Shown: positions 24,477 through 34,924, counted from the first letter of the stretch. The stretch: DNA of 64,000 bases from DASRDZ01 sp035569495 (GCA_035569495.1 DATMMX010000028.1:1-64000); one strand, 5' to 3'. Program-made: numbers and translations. The notes: generated by a model not told the origin, from the sequence alone.

Positions 24477-25139
24477 TCATCCGGGGGCCGGGATGATCCC
24501 TCTGCGGATCGCCAGCGAGACAGCCTGGGTCTTGGAGTGCACGCCCAGCCGGCGGATGCAACCCTGCAGATGGTTGCGCACGGTGACCACGCTGATGCCC
24601 AGGCGCGCCGCGATCTCGGCCGGGTCCAGACCCTCGCCGGTGAGCCGCAGGATCTCGATCTGCCGCCCGCTGAGCAGCGGCGTCTCGTGGCCGGGGGGAT
24701 GGACCACCCGGTCCAGGGCGCGGGAGCTGATCACCGTCTCGCCGTTGGCCGCCGAGCGCACCGCACGCACCAGCTCGCCCATGCTGCGCCCCTTGGTGAC
24801 GATGCCGCTGCAGCCGCTGCGCAGCGCCTCGCGCAGCAGCGACTCCTCGGCGTTGGCGGTGACCAGGAGCACGCGCACCTGCGGGTTCTCGTCACGGATG
24901 GCACGAGCTGCGGCGCTGCCCTCACCGTCGGGCAGCCGGTAGTCCATCAGCACCACGGTGGGGCGCAGCCGCCGCGCCGCCGTGACGCTGGCGGCGACCG
25001 TGCCCGCGCCGCCGACCACCTCGATGCCCGGCTGGCTGGCAAGCATGGCGCTCAGCGCCTCGGCGAACATGCGGTGATCCTCGACCACGAGGACGCGGAT
25101 CGGCGCCGCGGGAGCCCCCTCCAGACCCGGCACGTTCAC
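24477..25139 (-). CDS. NarL/LuxR-family response regulator
   Basis: A 220-residue regulator. The receiver domain has IRVLVVEDHRMFAEAL (acidic pair), VVLMDYRLPDGEG with the phosphorylated Asp, LLVTAN and IVTKG with the conserved Lys. A LuxR-type HTH follows, LSGRQIEILRLTGEGLDPAEIAARLGISVVTVRNHLQ. It is divergent from and adjacent to a NarL-type sensor kinase, its likely partner. The GTG at 25139 starts just ahead of the receiver domain. The open frame reaches 25229, but those codons lie under the kinase promoter, so the start is somewhat uncertain. Confidence 0.9.
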   Translation of the reverse strand: MNVPGLEGAPAAPIRVLVVEDHRMFAEALSAMLASQPGIEVVGGAGTVAASVTAARRLRPTVVLMDYRLPDGEGSAAARAIRDENPQVRVLLVTANAEESLLREALRSGCSGIVTKGRSMGELVRAVRSAANGETVISSRALDRVVHPPGHETPLLSGRQIEILRLTGEGLDPAEIAARLGISVVTVRNHLQGCIRRLGVHSKTQAVSLAIRRGIIPAPG

Positions 25140-25219
25140 CCCAAGGTGGCGCCAGAGCTCGACATCGCGCAGCCCTCCGTGGCAACCCGCACCTGCATGG
25201 ACAAACGCGCGGCCGAGTG

Positions 25220-25225
25220 TAGCAT
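25220..25225 (+). promoter_or_regulatory. -10-like hexamer of the PAS kinase (TAGCAT)
   Basis: TAGCAT ends 8 nt before the GTG start of the kinase with no ribosome binding site between, as in a leaderless transcript. It lies within the 94-nt gap to the divergent response regulator. Confidence 0.45.
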
Positions 25226-25233
25226 TCACCGCG

Positions 25234-26676
25234 GTGAAGCCCCAACCAGCGGCGGCGAGCGAGGGCGCTGAGCGGCTGCGGTCGATGCTGACCAGCCTGC
25301 CGGTGATGCTGCTCGCCTACGACGTCGACGGCGTCTGCACGGTCGCCGAGGGACGCGGGCTGGCCGTGCTGGGCGTCACCGCGGAGGAGGTCGAGGGCCG
25401 CCGCATCGACGACGTGGCCCGTGGCCTGCCGCCCATCCTCGACGCCGCCCGCCGGGCTCTGGACGGGTCGGTCAGCATCGCCACGATGGAGATCGGCGAC
25501 CGCGTCGTCGACATGTACCACACCCCGCTGCACGGCGACGGCGGCGCCATCGTCGGCGGCCTGGGTGTGGGCATCGACGTCACCGAGCGGCACCGTGCCG
25601 AGCAGGCCGCGCACAACGCCACGCGCCACTTCCACCGCGGCTTCGTCGACTCGCCGGTGGGCATGGCCATGACCGGTCCCGACGGCTTCTACCTGCAGGT
25701 CAACCCCGCCTTCTGCGCCATGCTGAGTCGCGACGAGCGCGACCTGGTCGGCCGTCACTACAGCGAGGTGACGCCGGAGTCGGAGATGGCCTACGCCGAG
25801 GACGTGCTCAGCCGTCTGCGCAACGGCGAGATCAACGTCTTCCAGGGCGAGAAGCGCTATACCCATCCGACGCTGGGCATCATCCACGCGCTGGTCAACA
25901 CCACCGCGGTGCGCGACGACGACGGCGAGCTGCTCTACTCGCTGACCCAGATGCAGGACATCACCGAGCGCCGCCACATGGAGGAGGCGCTGCGCGACAG
26001 CCTGGACCGGCTGCGCAAGAGCGACGCCGAACGGCAGCGCCTGCTCGGCCACCTGGTCACCGCCCAGGAGGAGGAGCGCGCCCGCATCGCCGCCGACGTG
26101 CACGACGACTCGCTGCAGGCGCTGGCCGCGGTGAAGATGCGCCTGGAGATGCTCACCGCCACCCTCGACGAGCAGCAGCGCGCCCGGCTCGGCCCCGTCG
26201 AGGCCGACCTCGACGCCGCGGCGACGCGGCTGCGCAAGCTGCTCTTCCAGCTCCGCCCCAGCGCGCTCGACAACGACACCCTGGGCAACGCCATCGAGCA
26301 GCTGCTCTGCGAGTCCTTCGCCGCGCGCGAGGTGCGCACCCAGGTGGTCGACTCGATGCGCACCACGCCGGCGCCAGACGTCAAGGTGGTCGTATACCGC
26401 ATCGTCCAGGAGGCGGTGGCCAACATCCTCAAGCACGCACAGGCGAAACACGTCGAGGTGCACCTCGACGACCACGACGGCGGCCTGCTGGTGACGGTGC
26501 GCGACGACGGCACCGGCTTCGACTACGAGCAGGCGCGGCGGGCGCAGCTCCCCGGCCACCTCGGGCTGTCGACGATGCGCGAACGCGCCGAGATCGCGGG
26601 CGGCTGGCTGGGGCTGGAGACGTCGCCGGGGGCGGGAACGGTCGTCGGGTTCTGGGTGCCGTCGGCGGCGAGCTGA
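25234..26676 (+). CDS. PAS-domain NarL-type sensor histidine kinase
   Basis: A 480-residue cytosolic kinase with no TM helix. Two PAS domains (about residues 10-125 and 130-250; PAC-like LYSLTQMQDITERRHMEEAL ends the second) are followed by a HisKA_3 dimerisation domain. That domain has the phospho-His in IAADVHDDSLQALAAVK. The HATPase domain has VYRIVQEAVANILKHA (N box) and VRDDGTGFD (G1). PAS domains suggest sensing of redox, light or a small ligand. It pairs with the divergent response regulator at 24477-25139. Confidence 0.92.
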   Translation: MKPQPAAASEGAERLRSMLTSLPVMLLAYDVDGVCTVAEGRGLAVLGVTAEEVEGRRIDDVARGLPPILDAARRALDGSVSIATMEIGDRVVDMYHTPLHGDGGAIVGGLGVGIDVTERHRAEQAAHNATRHFHRGFVDSPVGMAMTGPDGFYLQVNPAFCAMLSRDERDLVGRHYSEVTPESEMAYAEDVLSRLRNGEINVFQGEKRYTHPTLGIIHALVNTTAVRDDDGELLYSLTQMQDITERRHMEEALRDSLDRLRKSDAERQRLLGHLVTAQEEERARIAADVHDDSLQALAAVKMRLEMLTATLDEQQRARLGPVEADLDAAATRLRKLLFQLRPSALDNDTLGNAIEQLLCESFAAREVRTQVVDSMRTTPAPDVKVVVYRIVQEAVANILKHAQAKHVEVHLDDHDGGLLVTVRDDGTGFDYEQARRAQLPGHLGLSTMRERAEIAGGWLGLETSPGAGTVVGFWVPSAAS

Positions 26677-26715
26677 GGCGGGAACCTGCGGCGGGCCGGG
26701 CGCGTCGTAGCGGTT

Positions 26716-27831
26716 GTGAACACACTGCGACGACTCACCTGCGGCGCCGCCCTCGCCACCGCCCTGCTCGCCGTGGGCGTGCAGACCGCCGCCGCCTGCG
26801 GTGGCCTGGTCGCCCGCAACGGCGCGGTGCGCCTGGCCCGGGCGACCACCTTCGTCGCCTGGCACGGCGGCACCGAACGCTACCTGACCAGCTTCACCTA
26901 TGCGGGCGTGGCCAGCGATGTCGGCTGGATCGTCCCGCTGCCCGCCATCCCCAGCAAGGTCGAGCCCGGCGGCCGCTGGACGCTGCAGCGGCTGGTGCGC
27001 GAATTCGCACCGCCGCTGGCCCAGCCTCGCAACGGGCTGTTCGCCGCGGCCGGTGCGTCAGCCGACACGGCGCAGGTCATCCAGCAGGTCACCATCGACG
27101 CCGTCGACCTCACCGTGCTCAAGGGCTCCGCCGACGAGGTGCTCAACTGGTGCAGGGACAACAGCTTCGCGCTCAACGACGAGACGCGCGCCCACATCCA
27201 GCAGTACGCCCGGTCGAGCCCCATCTTCATGGCGGCCAAGTACAACGTGGACAAGGCGCGCGAGCTGGGGCGCTTCCAGGGCGACGGCACGCCGGTGCTG
27301 ATCACCATGCCCACGCCGCGCCTGTGGGTGCCGCTCGAAGTCCTCGCCAACGCCTTCGACCCCGTCGACGCCGACGTCTTCCTGCTCACCGACACGCGCC
27401 CCACCACCGGCCAGGAGTTCTCCCTGTTCGGCATCCCCACCAGCAGCGTCGGCGACGAGCTGCCCGGCGCGCCCGGCTTCCGCGTGCAGCAGCAGGAGCC
27501 GATGAACCCAACCCTGCACACCGATCTCGCCTCCGACCGCAACATGGCGTGGGTACCTGACAGCGGCTGGCTCACCCATCTCACCCTGCAGGCGTCGAGC
27601 CCCACCGTGGACTACGACCTCAACGTCAGCGCCACCGGCGACATGCGCCTGGTCTCCTTCGCCCAGCCGCTCGGCAGCAGCACGCCCGACCCCGCGGGGA
27701 CCGCGTACGCGCCGCAGCCGCACATCGCCTCGTCCTCGCTCGCGGCGCTGATCGGCGTCGTCGTGGTGCCGCTCGCGGTGGTGACCGCGCTGCTGCTGGT
27801 GGCCCGCCGCCGCCGGTTGCGTCGCGGCTGA
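26716..27831 (+). CDS. DUF2330-type exported, membrane-anchored protein
   Basis: A 371-residue protein with an N-terminal signal peptide (cleavage likely near TAAACGG, residue 27). It has a large extracytoplasmic domain with DVGWIVPLPAIPSKVEPGG and FGIPTSSVGDELPG, and one C-terminal TM helix followed by a basic tail (ARRRRLRRG). It resembles the DUF2330 family, whose members start with a mature Cys-Gly-Gly and lack a known function. GTG at 26716 is the likely start. It follows the sensor kinase by 39 nt on the same strand, so co-transcription is possible. Confidence 0.7.
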   Translation: MNTLRRLTCGAALATALLAVGVQTAAACGGLVARNGAVRLARATTFVAWHGGTERYLTSFTYAGVASDVGWIVPLPAIPSKVEPGGRWTLQRLVREFAPPLAQPRNGLFAAAGASADTAQVIQQVTIDAVDLTVLKGSADEVLNWCRDNSFALNDETRAHIQQYARSSPIFMAAKYNVDKARELGRFQGDGTPVLITMPTPRLWVPLEVLANAFDPVDADVFLLTDTRPTTGQEFSLFGIPTSSVGDELPGAPGFRVQQQEPMNPTLHTDLASDRNMAWVPDSGWLTHLTLQASSPTVDYDLNVSATGDMRLVSFAQPLGSSTPDPAGTAYAPQPHIASSSLAALIGVVVVPLAVVTALLLVARRRRLRRG

Positions 27832-27835
27832 ACCG

Positions 27836-28753
27836 TCAGTCGCGGACGCGGAAGGCGCGGATGGCGACCCCGAGGAACACCGAGCCGAGCAGGCTGAGCA
27901 TGCCCAGCGCCAGGATCGAGGGCACCTGCCAGCCGAACCAGGTCACCGAGGCCAGCTCGCGGGTCACCGCTCCCGGCGCGCCGCTGGTGCTGAGCACCGC
28001 GGTGCGCAGCGGCGCGATCCCGTAGGCGACCGGGTCGATGCGGGTCAGCACCGTCATCCAGGCGGGCAGCCCGACCAGCGGGAAGAGCGAGCCGGAGAGG
28101 AAGAAGACCGGCATCAGCAGGAAGTTCATGATCACCTGGAAGCCCTGCATCGAGCGCATCCGCGCCGCGATGGCGACGCCGAACGCGGTCAGGGTGAAGG
28201 CGATCAGGAAGAGGATGGGGATGACCTCGACGACGGTGAGCGGGGTCAGGTGCACGCCGATGATCGGCCCCACCGCCAGCATGATCAGGCCCTGCAGCAT
28301 CGCCTGCGTGGCACCGCCGAGCGCCTTGCCGATGGCCACCGCGGAGCGGTCGATGGGCGCGACCAGGATCTCCTTGAGGAAGCCGAACTCGCGGTCCCAG
28401 ACGATCGACATCGAGCTGAACATGGCGGTGAACAGCACCGCCATGCCGACCACGCCGGGGTAGATGTACTGGATGTAGCTCAGCGAGGCGCCGCCGGTGC
28501 TGAAGGCGGCGCTGCCGCCGCGCCCGCCGCCGACGCTGCCCAGCGACGAGCTCAGCCCGACGCCGAAGACCACGAGGAAGAGCAGCGGCTGGGCCAGCGA
28601 GGCGACCAGCCGGGTGCGGTCGCGGGCGTAGCGGATCAGGTCGCGGTACCAGATCACGTAGATGGCGCGCAGGGTGCGCTGCCAGCGCGGGGTGCGGACC
28701 TCCTGCTGGCGGATGGCGACGGCGTCGCGGGCGAGCTCGGCGATGGTGTCCAT
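27836..28753 (-). CDS. ABC-2 type exporter permease (DrrB-like)
   Basis: A 305-residue permease with six helices of the ABC-2 family. A cytosolic N-terminus precedes WYRDLIRYARDRTRLVAS, and the conserved FGVGLSSSLG loop and FLKEILVAPIDRSAVAIGKALGG are visible. It partners the ATPase whose gene ends immediately before it (TAG then ATG). DrrAB-type systems export drugs, lipids or polyketides; the substrate here is unknown. Confidence 0.9.
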   Translation of the reverse strand: MDTIAELARDAVAIRQQEVRTPRWQRTLRAIYVIWYRDLIRYARDRTRLVASLAQPLLFLVVFGVGLSSSLGSVGGGRGGSAAFSTGGASLSYIQYIYPGVVGMAVLFTAMFSSMSIVWDREFGFLKEILVAPIDRSAVAIGKALGGATQAMLQGLIMLAVGPIIGVHLTPLTVVEVIPILFLIAFTLTAFGVAIAARMRSMQGFQVIMNFLLMPVFFLSGSLFPLVGLPAWMTVLTRIDPVAYGIAPLRTAVLSTSGAPGAVTRELASVTWFGWQVPSILALGMLSLLGSVFLGVAIRAFRVRD

Positions 28754-29779
<1,026 letters not shown>

Positions 29780-29829
29780 GGGCACCCCAGTATGCCCGGC
29801 CCGGCGGCTGCGTCGGTATCCTGCCGCGC

Positions 29830-30417
29830 ATGGCATCGCAGGCCGTCCGGCGCGCGGCCGGGGCGCCCGCGCTGCTCTTGACCGGGCTGGCGGCCGCGGT
29901 GGCGCTGCGCGCAGGTGTGGCAAGTGGCTCGGGAGCGCGGTCACCGGCGGCGGGGTTGACCTTCGGCGTGGCGCTGCTCGGGCTGGCGCTCGCCGCGGGG
30001 TGGCGGCCGGGGCGGCCCTCGCTGCGCGTGGCGCTGGTGGGCGCCGCCGGAGCGGCGGTACTGCTGGGCGTGCCTTTGGTGCTGCACCTGCGGGCGCTGC
30101 CGCTGCAGGCGGGGTCGCCGGCCGCAGGCTTCGCGATGTGGGCGGCGGTGGTCACGGTGGTGGCCTGCGCGGAGGAGGCGCTGCTCCGCGGGGCGCTGAT
30201 GAACGAGCTGCTCCGCCGCATGCGGCCGGAGGCGGCCGTGGCCGTGGCGGCGCTGGCCTTCGCCGCGCTGCACGTCCCGCTCTACGGCTGGGTGGCGGCG
30301 CCGCTCGACCTCGCTGTCGGGGTGTGGCTGGGCGGGCTGCGCCTGCAGACGCGCGGCGCGGGGGCGCCCGCGGTCGCGCACACGCTCGCCGACCTCGCGT
30401 CGTGGTGGCTGCGTTGA
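29830..30417 (+). CDS. CPBP-family intramembrane metalloprotease
   Basis: A 195-residue membrane protein with about six helices and the three CPBP (CAAX prenyl protease/bacteriocin-processing) motifs: EEALLRG (EExxxR), FAALHVP (FxxxH) and AHTLAD (HxxxD in place of HxxxN). These residues form the glutamate/histidine active site of Rce1-type proteases, so proteolytic activity is plausible. The function may be peptide maturation or membrane stress. TATCCT at 29817-29822 ends 7 nt before the ATG (leaderless-like). The next gene starts inside its last codons. Confidence 0.85.
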   Translation: MASQAVRRAAGAPALLLTGLAAAVALRAGVASGSGARSPAAGLTFGVALLGLALAAGWRPGRPSLRVALVGAAGAAVLLGVPLVLHLRALPLQAGSPAAGFAMWAAVVTVVACAEEALLRGALMNELLRRMRPEAAVAVAALAFAALHVPLYGWVAAPLDLAVGVWLGGLRLQTRGAGAPAVAHTLADLASWWLR

Positions 30418-31169
30418 GACGGGTGCTGGTCGCGGGCCTGGTCCTGCTCGGCGCCGCGTGGGCGCTGGCGCCCGCGCCCTCGCCGCCGCTCTACGACGGG
30501 CTGGCCGGTCCGGCCCAGGCCTACCTGTACCTGCAGCCGCCGCCGGGCTACCACCAGACCGCGACGCCGGGCGGCGCGGGCCACGACCTCCCCGTCTCCG
30601 CCGGCAGCAGCGGCCCGGGCTTCGTCAACACGGCGGAGACGCCGCCGCAGGCGCAGGTTCTGGCCGCCGATGGCACGTTCTCGTTTCCCGCGGGAGCAAA
30701 GGCGATCACCCTGTCGGTGACGCCGGTGGCGCCGCCCTCGCCGATCCCCGCGTCGCTGGGGACGCTGGCCGGCAACGTCTACCAGGTCTCCGCCACCGCC
30801 GACGTGCCCGGCCCGGTGACGGTGAACCGCGGCAAGCCGATCACCGTCGTGCTGCGCGGGCCCGCGGGGGTGGGCAACGCGCCCATCGCGCGGCTGGTTG
30901 CGGGTTCGGCGGCGTGGCAGCGGGCCACGACGGTGCCCCTGGGCAGCGCGCCCGACATGGTGGTGACCAACACCGACGCGCTCGGTTACTTCGCCATCAC
31001 CGCCAGCGGCGCGCCGGCCAGTGGCTCAGGCGGCGGCGGTTCGGGCGGGGGATTCCCGCTGCTGGCGGTGGTCATCCCCGCGGTGGTGGTGCTGGCGGTG
31101 GCGGCGGTGCTGCTGCTCGCCCGCTCCAGCCGGGACGAGCCGCTGCCGCCGCCGCGACGCCGCCGCTGA
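30405..31169 (+). CDS. exported protein with C-terminal TM anchor
   Basis: A protein of about 254 residues. A signal-peptide-like N-terminus (LRRVLVAGLVLLGAAWAL) is followed by a Pro/Gly/Ala-rich extracytoplasmic region with a beta-sandwich-like pattern and a Gly-rich hinge (GSGGGGSGGG). A single C-terminal TM helix and a basic tail follow. I do not recognise the family. GTG at 30405 overlaps the CPBP gene by 13 nt; GTG at 30402 and TTG at 30414 are alternatives. Its coupling to the CPBP gene suggests it could be a substrate or partner, which is inference. Confidence 0.6.
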   Translation: MAALRRVLVAGLVLLGAAWALAPAPSPPLYDGLAGPAQAYLYLQPPPGYHQTATPGGAGHDLPVSAGSSGPGFVNTAETPPQAQVLAADGTFSFPAGAKAITLSVTPVAPPSPIPASLGTLAGNVYQVSATADVPGPVTVNRGKPITVVLRGPAGVGNAPIARLVAGSAAWQRATTVPLGSAPDMVVTNTDALGYFAITASGAPASGSGGGGSGGGFPLLAVVIPAVVVLAVAAVLLLARSSRDEPLPPPRRRR

Positions 31170-31232
31170 CCGTCCACCCACCCGTAACCCCCCCGCCACC
31201 GGAAGCGGTGAGCCCGGACCGCACGATGCGTC

Positions 31233-33152
31233 GTGATGGTTTCCGCCGCCACGCCTGGCCGTGGCCTGATCGTCGTTCCGTCTCGCGCGCGCGGCGTGGC
31301 CACGCGCATGGCCCTGATCGCGTGCGCACTGGTGGTGGGCAGCGTGGCCGGGTCGCTGGCACCGCGACCCGCGGGGGCAGCCGGTGCGGTGCGAGTGGTG
31401 GTGCGAGCGGTCCCTGGTGCGGCGGCCACCGCGGCTGACGCGGTCGAGCGGGCGGGCGGGCAGGTGCTGTCGGTGCTGTCGAGCATCGACCAGGTGGTCG
31501 CCACCGTTCCTGCCAGCTCCGTCCCCAACCTGCAGCGCGCCGGCGGGGTGGTCGAGGTCACCGAGGACGCGCCGCTGCACATGCTCAGCGCCTCCTTCGA
31601 CCCGGTGACCGACGTGGGCTCGGCGTACAGCACCTCGCGCATCACCGGCGCCGCCGACTTCTGGAAGGCGGGCTACACCGGGCAGGGCGTCGACGTGGCG
31701 GTGATCGACTCCGGCGTGGTGCCCGTCGACGGGCTGACCGCGCCGGGCAAGGTGGTGCTCGGTCCGGACCTGTCCTGGGAGTCGCAGAACCCCGCCACCG
31801 CCCACCTCGACACCTACGGCCACGGCACCCACGTCGCCGGCCTGATCGCCGGTCGCGACGACGCCGCCGCCGCGCCGTACACCGATCCCGCGCACTTCAC
31901 CGGCATCGCCCCCGACGCGCGCATCGTCAGCGTCAAGGTGGCCGACGCGCACGGCGCCGCCGACGTCTCGCAGGTGATCGCCGCCATCGACTGGGTGGCC
32001 CAGCACCGCAACGACGCGCCGCTGCACATCCGCGTGCTCAACCTCGCCTTCGGCACCGACAGCACGCAGTCCTGGCGCTACGACCCGCTCGCCTACGCGG
32101 CCGAGGCGGCGTGGCGCCTGGGCATCGTGGTGGTCGTCTCCGGCGGCAACGACGGGACCGGCAGCACCACCCTGGCCGACCCCGCCTACGACCCCAACCT
32201 GATCGCCGTCGGCGCCGCCGACACCCGCGGCACCGTCGGAGTTGCCGACGACACTGTCGCAAACTTCTCGTCCACCGGCCGCTCGCGGCATCCCGACCTG
32301 GTGGCGCCCGGCGTGCACATGGTCTCGCTGCGCGACCCCGGGTCGTACGTCGACCAGACCTACGGCGCGACCGGCCAGGTGGGCGACCGCTTCTTCCGCG
32401 GCAGCGGCACCTCCCAGGCGGCCGCGGTGGTGTCGGGCGCGGCGGCGCTGCTGCTCTCGCAGCGGCCCTGGCTGACGCCGGACCAGGTCAAGCAGGTGCT
32501 GGTCGACTCGGCGCAGCCGCTGCGCGGGCAGCCGGCGACGCGGCAGGGCGCGGGTGAGCTGGATCTGCACGAGGCGCTGCATACAGGCGCCGCGGACAGC
32601 GCTGGCGATCGCGGCGACGGGGAGCACAGCGGCGGCGGCGACGGCGGACCCGTGGCGCTGGGCACCGGGACCCTGGAGGGCGCGCGCGGCACGGCGCACG
32701 TGAGCATCGACGGCATCGCCCTCACGGGCGAGCGCGACATCTTCGGACGCGCGTGGAACAGCGCGGCGATGGCGCGGGCCGAAGCGAGGGGCAGCACGTG
32801 GTCGGGCGGCGCGTGGAACGGTTCGACGTGGAGCGGTTCGACGTGGAGCGGTTCGACGTGGAGCGGCAGCACCTGGAGCGGTTCGACGTGGAGCGGCTCG
32901 ACGTGGTCCGGCTCGACGTGGTCCGGTTCAACGTGGAGTGGCTCGACGTGGAGTGGCTCGACGTGGAGCGGCAGTACGTGGTCGGGCTCGACCTGGAGCG
33001 GCAGCACCTGGAGCGGCAGCACATGGTCCGGCTCGACATGGTCGGGCGGTTCGTGGCCCGCCAGCACCTGGAGCGGCTCTACCTGGTCCGGCAGCACGTG
33101 GTCCGGCAGCACCTGGTCCGGCAGCGCCTGGCTCACCGGCACATGGGACTGA
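31233..33152 (+). CDS. subtilisin-like S8 peptidase with WSG-repeat tail
   Basis: A 639-residue secreted serine protease. A signal peptide (hydrophobic run near residues 25-42, cleaved near RPAGAAG) precedes an I9-type propeptide (about residues 50-118). The catalytic domain has D159 (VAVIDSG), H197 (HGTHVAG), oxyanion Asn306 (SGGNDG) and S394 (GSGTSQAAA). Residues 520-639 are a tract of about 24 pentapeptides GSTWS, ending LTGTWD. Similar Trp-Ser repeats occur on S8 proteases of high-GC soil bacteria (from memory), possibly for adhesion or cell-surface association. The tail overlaps the following diguanylate cyclase start by 10 nt. An ATG at 31308 is an alternative start. Confidence 0.9.
   Translation: MMVSAATPGRGLIVVPSRARGVATRMALIACALVVGSVAGSLAPRPAGAAGAVRVVVRAVPGAAATAADAVERAGGQVLSVLSSIDQVVATVPASSVPNLQRAGGVVEVTEDAPLHMLSASFDPVTDVGSAYSTSRITGAADFWKAGYTGQGVDVAVIDSGVVPVDGLTAPGKVVLGPDLSWESQNPATAHLDTYGHGTHVAGLIAGRDDAAAAPYTDPAHFTGIAPDARIVSVKVADAHGAADVSQVIAAIDWVAQHRNDAPLHIRVLNLAFGTDSTQSWRYDPLAYAAEAAWRLGIVVVVSGGNDGTGSTTLADPAYDPNLIAVGAADTRGTVGVADDTVANFSSTGRSRHPDLVAPGVHMVSLRDPGSYVDQTYGATGQVGDRFFRGSGTSQAAAVVSGAAALLLSQRPWLTPDQVKQVLVDSAQPLRGQPATRQGAGELDLHEALHTGAADSAGDRGDGEHSGGGDGGPVALGTGTLEGARGTAHVSIDGIALTGERDIFGRAWNSAAMARAEARGSTWSGGAWNGSTWSGSTWSGSTWSGSTWSGSTWSGSTWSGSTWSGSTWSGSTWSGSTWSGSTWSGSTWSGSTWSGSTWSGSTWSGGSWPASTWSGSTWSGSTWSGSTWSGSAWLTGTWD
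32790..33149 (+). repeat. 15-bp coding tandem repeat (about 24 units) in the S8 protease
   Basis: Units such as ggttcgacgtggagc repeat in phase and encode Gly-Ser-Thr-Trp-Ser. Synonymous drift (ggcagcacctggagc, ggctcgacgtggtcc) shows the array is under amino-acid-level selection and not a recent pure expansion. One interruption (GGSWPAS) lies about 20 residues from the end. Confidence 0.9.
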
Positions 33153-34924
33153 CCCGCACCGCACAGCAGAACGGCGTCCGACCCGGCACGTCCGCAGCGC
33201 GCCGCCGCCGCATTCCATCGCCGCTGTGGCTGCTCACCGCACTGATCGGCGCGGGCGCATTCCTGCTCCTCGCCGGCCCACTCGCCGATCTGCGCCCCGC
33301 ACACGGTGCGCTGACCCTGCACTGGTGGTCGCTCGCGCCGCTGTTCCTCGTCGCCGAGATCTGCGTCCTCCACCTGTACTTCGGACGCGATGCGCACACC
33401 GTCTCACTCAGCGAGATCCCGCTGGTCCTCGGACTGCTCTTTGCCACACCCGTCGACCTGGTCGTCGCCCAGCTGGTCGGCTCCGCGCTGGCGCTGGCCG
33501 TGTACCGCCGCCAGCCGCTGCACAAGCTGGCCTTCAACCTCGTCGACCTCGCCCTGTCGTCGGGCATCGCCGTGGTGGTGTTCCGGCTCGCCCTCGACCA
33601 CAACAGCGCGACCAGCCCGCGCGGCTGGGGCGCGGTGATGGCGGGCACGGTGGCCGGCGCATTCGCGGGATCGACGCTGATCGCGTTGGCCATGCGCATC
33701 ACCCGCCAGGCGCGCGGGAAGCTGGTGCTGCTGCGCATCGTCCGCGACGCCCTGGTCGCCGACGTCGGCGTCACCAGCTTCGGACTGCTCACCGCCACCG
33801 TGCTCTGGTTCCAGCCGCTGGCACTGGTGCTCATGGTCGTGCCGCTGGTGATCGTCTTCAGCGCCTACCGCGTCTACAGCGCGCAGCACGAGCGCACCGC
33901 GCATCTCGAATTCCTCTACGAGGCGAGCCGCATGCTGCAGGAGTCGAACGACGTCGAGTCGGCGATGGCCTCGCTGCTGTCGCGCGCCTGCGCCATGTTC
34001 CACGCCGAATTGGGCGAGCTGACCCTGTTCCCCGCCAACGGCGAGGAGCTCGCCTACCGCACGCGCGTGGGGCGCGGCCACGACGGCGAGGTGATGTTCC
34101 CCGTCGACCTCGAACCGGTCGAGGAGGGCATGATGGAGCTGCTCGCCGGCGGCGACGCACTGCTGATCCGCAGCGGCCGACGTGACCCCGTCGCCGACGC
34201 GTTCATGCGCTCGCGCGGGCTGCGCGACGCCCTGATCGTCAGCCTGCACGGCGAGGTGCGGGTGATGGGCACCATCCTGCTGGGCAACCGCAGCGGCGAC
34301 GTCAAGAGCTTCGACGAGGACGACCTCAAGCTGCTGGCCACACTGGCGTCGCAGGCCAGCGTGTCGCTGGAGAACGGGCGGCTGGAGAAGTCGGTGTCGC
34401 GGCTGGTCGAGCTGGAGCAGCAGCTCCGCCAGCAGGCCTCGCACGACCCCACCACCGGGCTGCCCAACCGCGTGCTCTTCACCGAGCGCCTCGCCGCCGC
34501 GGTGCGCCGGGCCGACCGGGCGCGCGGGCTGCCCGCGGTGCTCCTCCTCGACCTCGACAACTTCAAGCAGGCCAACGACCGCGTCGGACGGTCGAGCGGC
34601 GACGCGCTGCTCGCCGCGGTGGGCTCGCGGCTGCGCGCCATCGTGCGCGCGCCCGACACCGTGGCCCGCATCGGCGGCGACGAGTTCGCCATCCTGCTGG
34701 AGCGCGCTCGCAGCGCCGAGGAGGTCGCCGCGGTTGCCGACCGGGTGGTCAGCGCGCTCGACCATCCGTTCGGCGTCGGCGACGTCGACGAGGTGGTGCT
34801 CACCGCGGGCATCGGCGTGGTCGGCCAGATCGAGCCGGGCACCAGCGTGCTCGACGTCTTCGACCGCGCCGACACCGCGCTGTACCGGGCCAAGCGCACC
34901 GGACGCGAGGCGGGAGCCGCCTGA
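33143..34924 (+). CDS. membrane GAF-GGDEF diguanylate cyclase
   Basis: A 593-residue protein with an N-terminal multi-helix membrane domain (about residues 25-245), a linker helix (HLEFLYEASRMLQESNDVESAM) and a GAF domain (about residues 265-420). A GGDEF domain (RIGGDEFAILLE) follows, with an RxxD inhibition site (RAPDTVAR). It is likely an active, product-inhibited diguanylate cyclase. ATG at 33143 overlaps the S8 protease gene by 10 nt. The frame is open far upstream only because it runs through the repeat tract. The coupling suggests joint control of the surface protease and c-di-GMP output. Confidence 0.9.
   Translation: MGLTRTAQQNGVRPGTSAARRRRIPSPLWLLTALIGAGAFLLLAGPLADLRPAHGALTLHWWSLAPLFLVAEICVLHLYFGRDAHTVSLSEIPLVLGLLFATPVDLVVAQLVGSALALAVYRRQPLHKLAFNLVDLALSSGIAVVVFRLALDHNSATSPRGWGAVMAGTVAGAFAGSTLIALAMRITRQARGKLVLLRIVRDALVADVGVTSFGLLTATVLWFQPLALVLMVVPLVIVFSAYRVYSAQHERTAHLEFLYEASRMLQESNDVESAMASLLSRACAMFHAELGELTLFPANGEELAYRTRVGRGHDGEVMFPVDLEPVEEGMMELLAGGDALLIRSGRRDPVADAFMRSRGLRDALIVSLHGEVRVMGTILLGNRSGDVKSFDEDDLKLLATLASQASVSLENGRLEKSVSRLVELEQQLRQQASHDPTTGLPNRVLFTERLAAAVRRADRARGLPAVLLLDLDNFKQANDRVGRSSGDALLAAVGSRLRAIVRAPDTVARIGGDEFAILLERARSAEEVAAVADRVVSALDHPFGVGDVDEVVLTAGIGVVGQIEPGTSVLDVFDRADTALYRAKRTGREAGAA

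Noticed and set aside
32753..33142. Upstream extension of the diguanylate cyclase through the S8 repeat tract
   Set aside because: That frame is only an alternative reading of the 15-bp repeats. The homologous protein starts at ATG 33143.
32790..33149. Regular 15-bp array that could resemble a CRISPR or other non-coding repeat
   Set aside because: Units are contiguous, in frame and encode a protein repeat with synonymous drift. There are no spacers.
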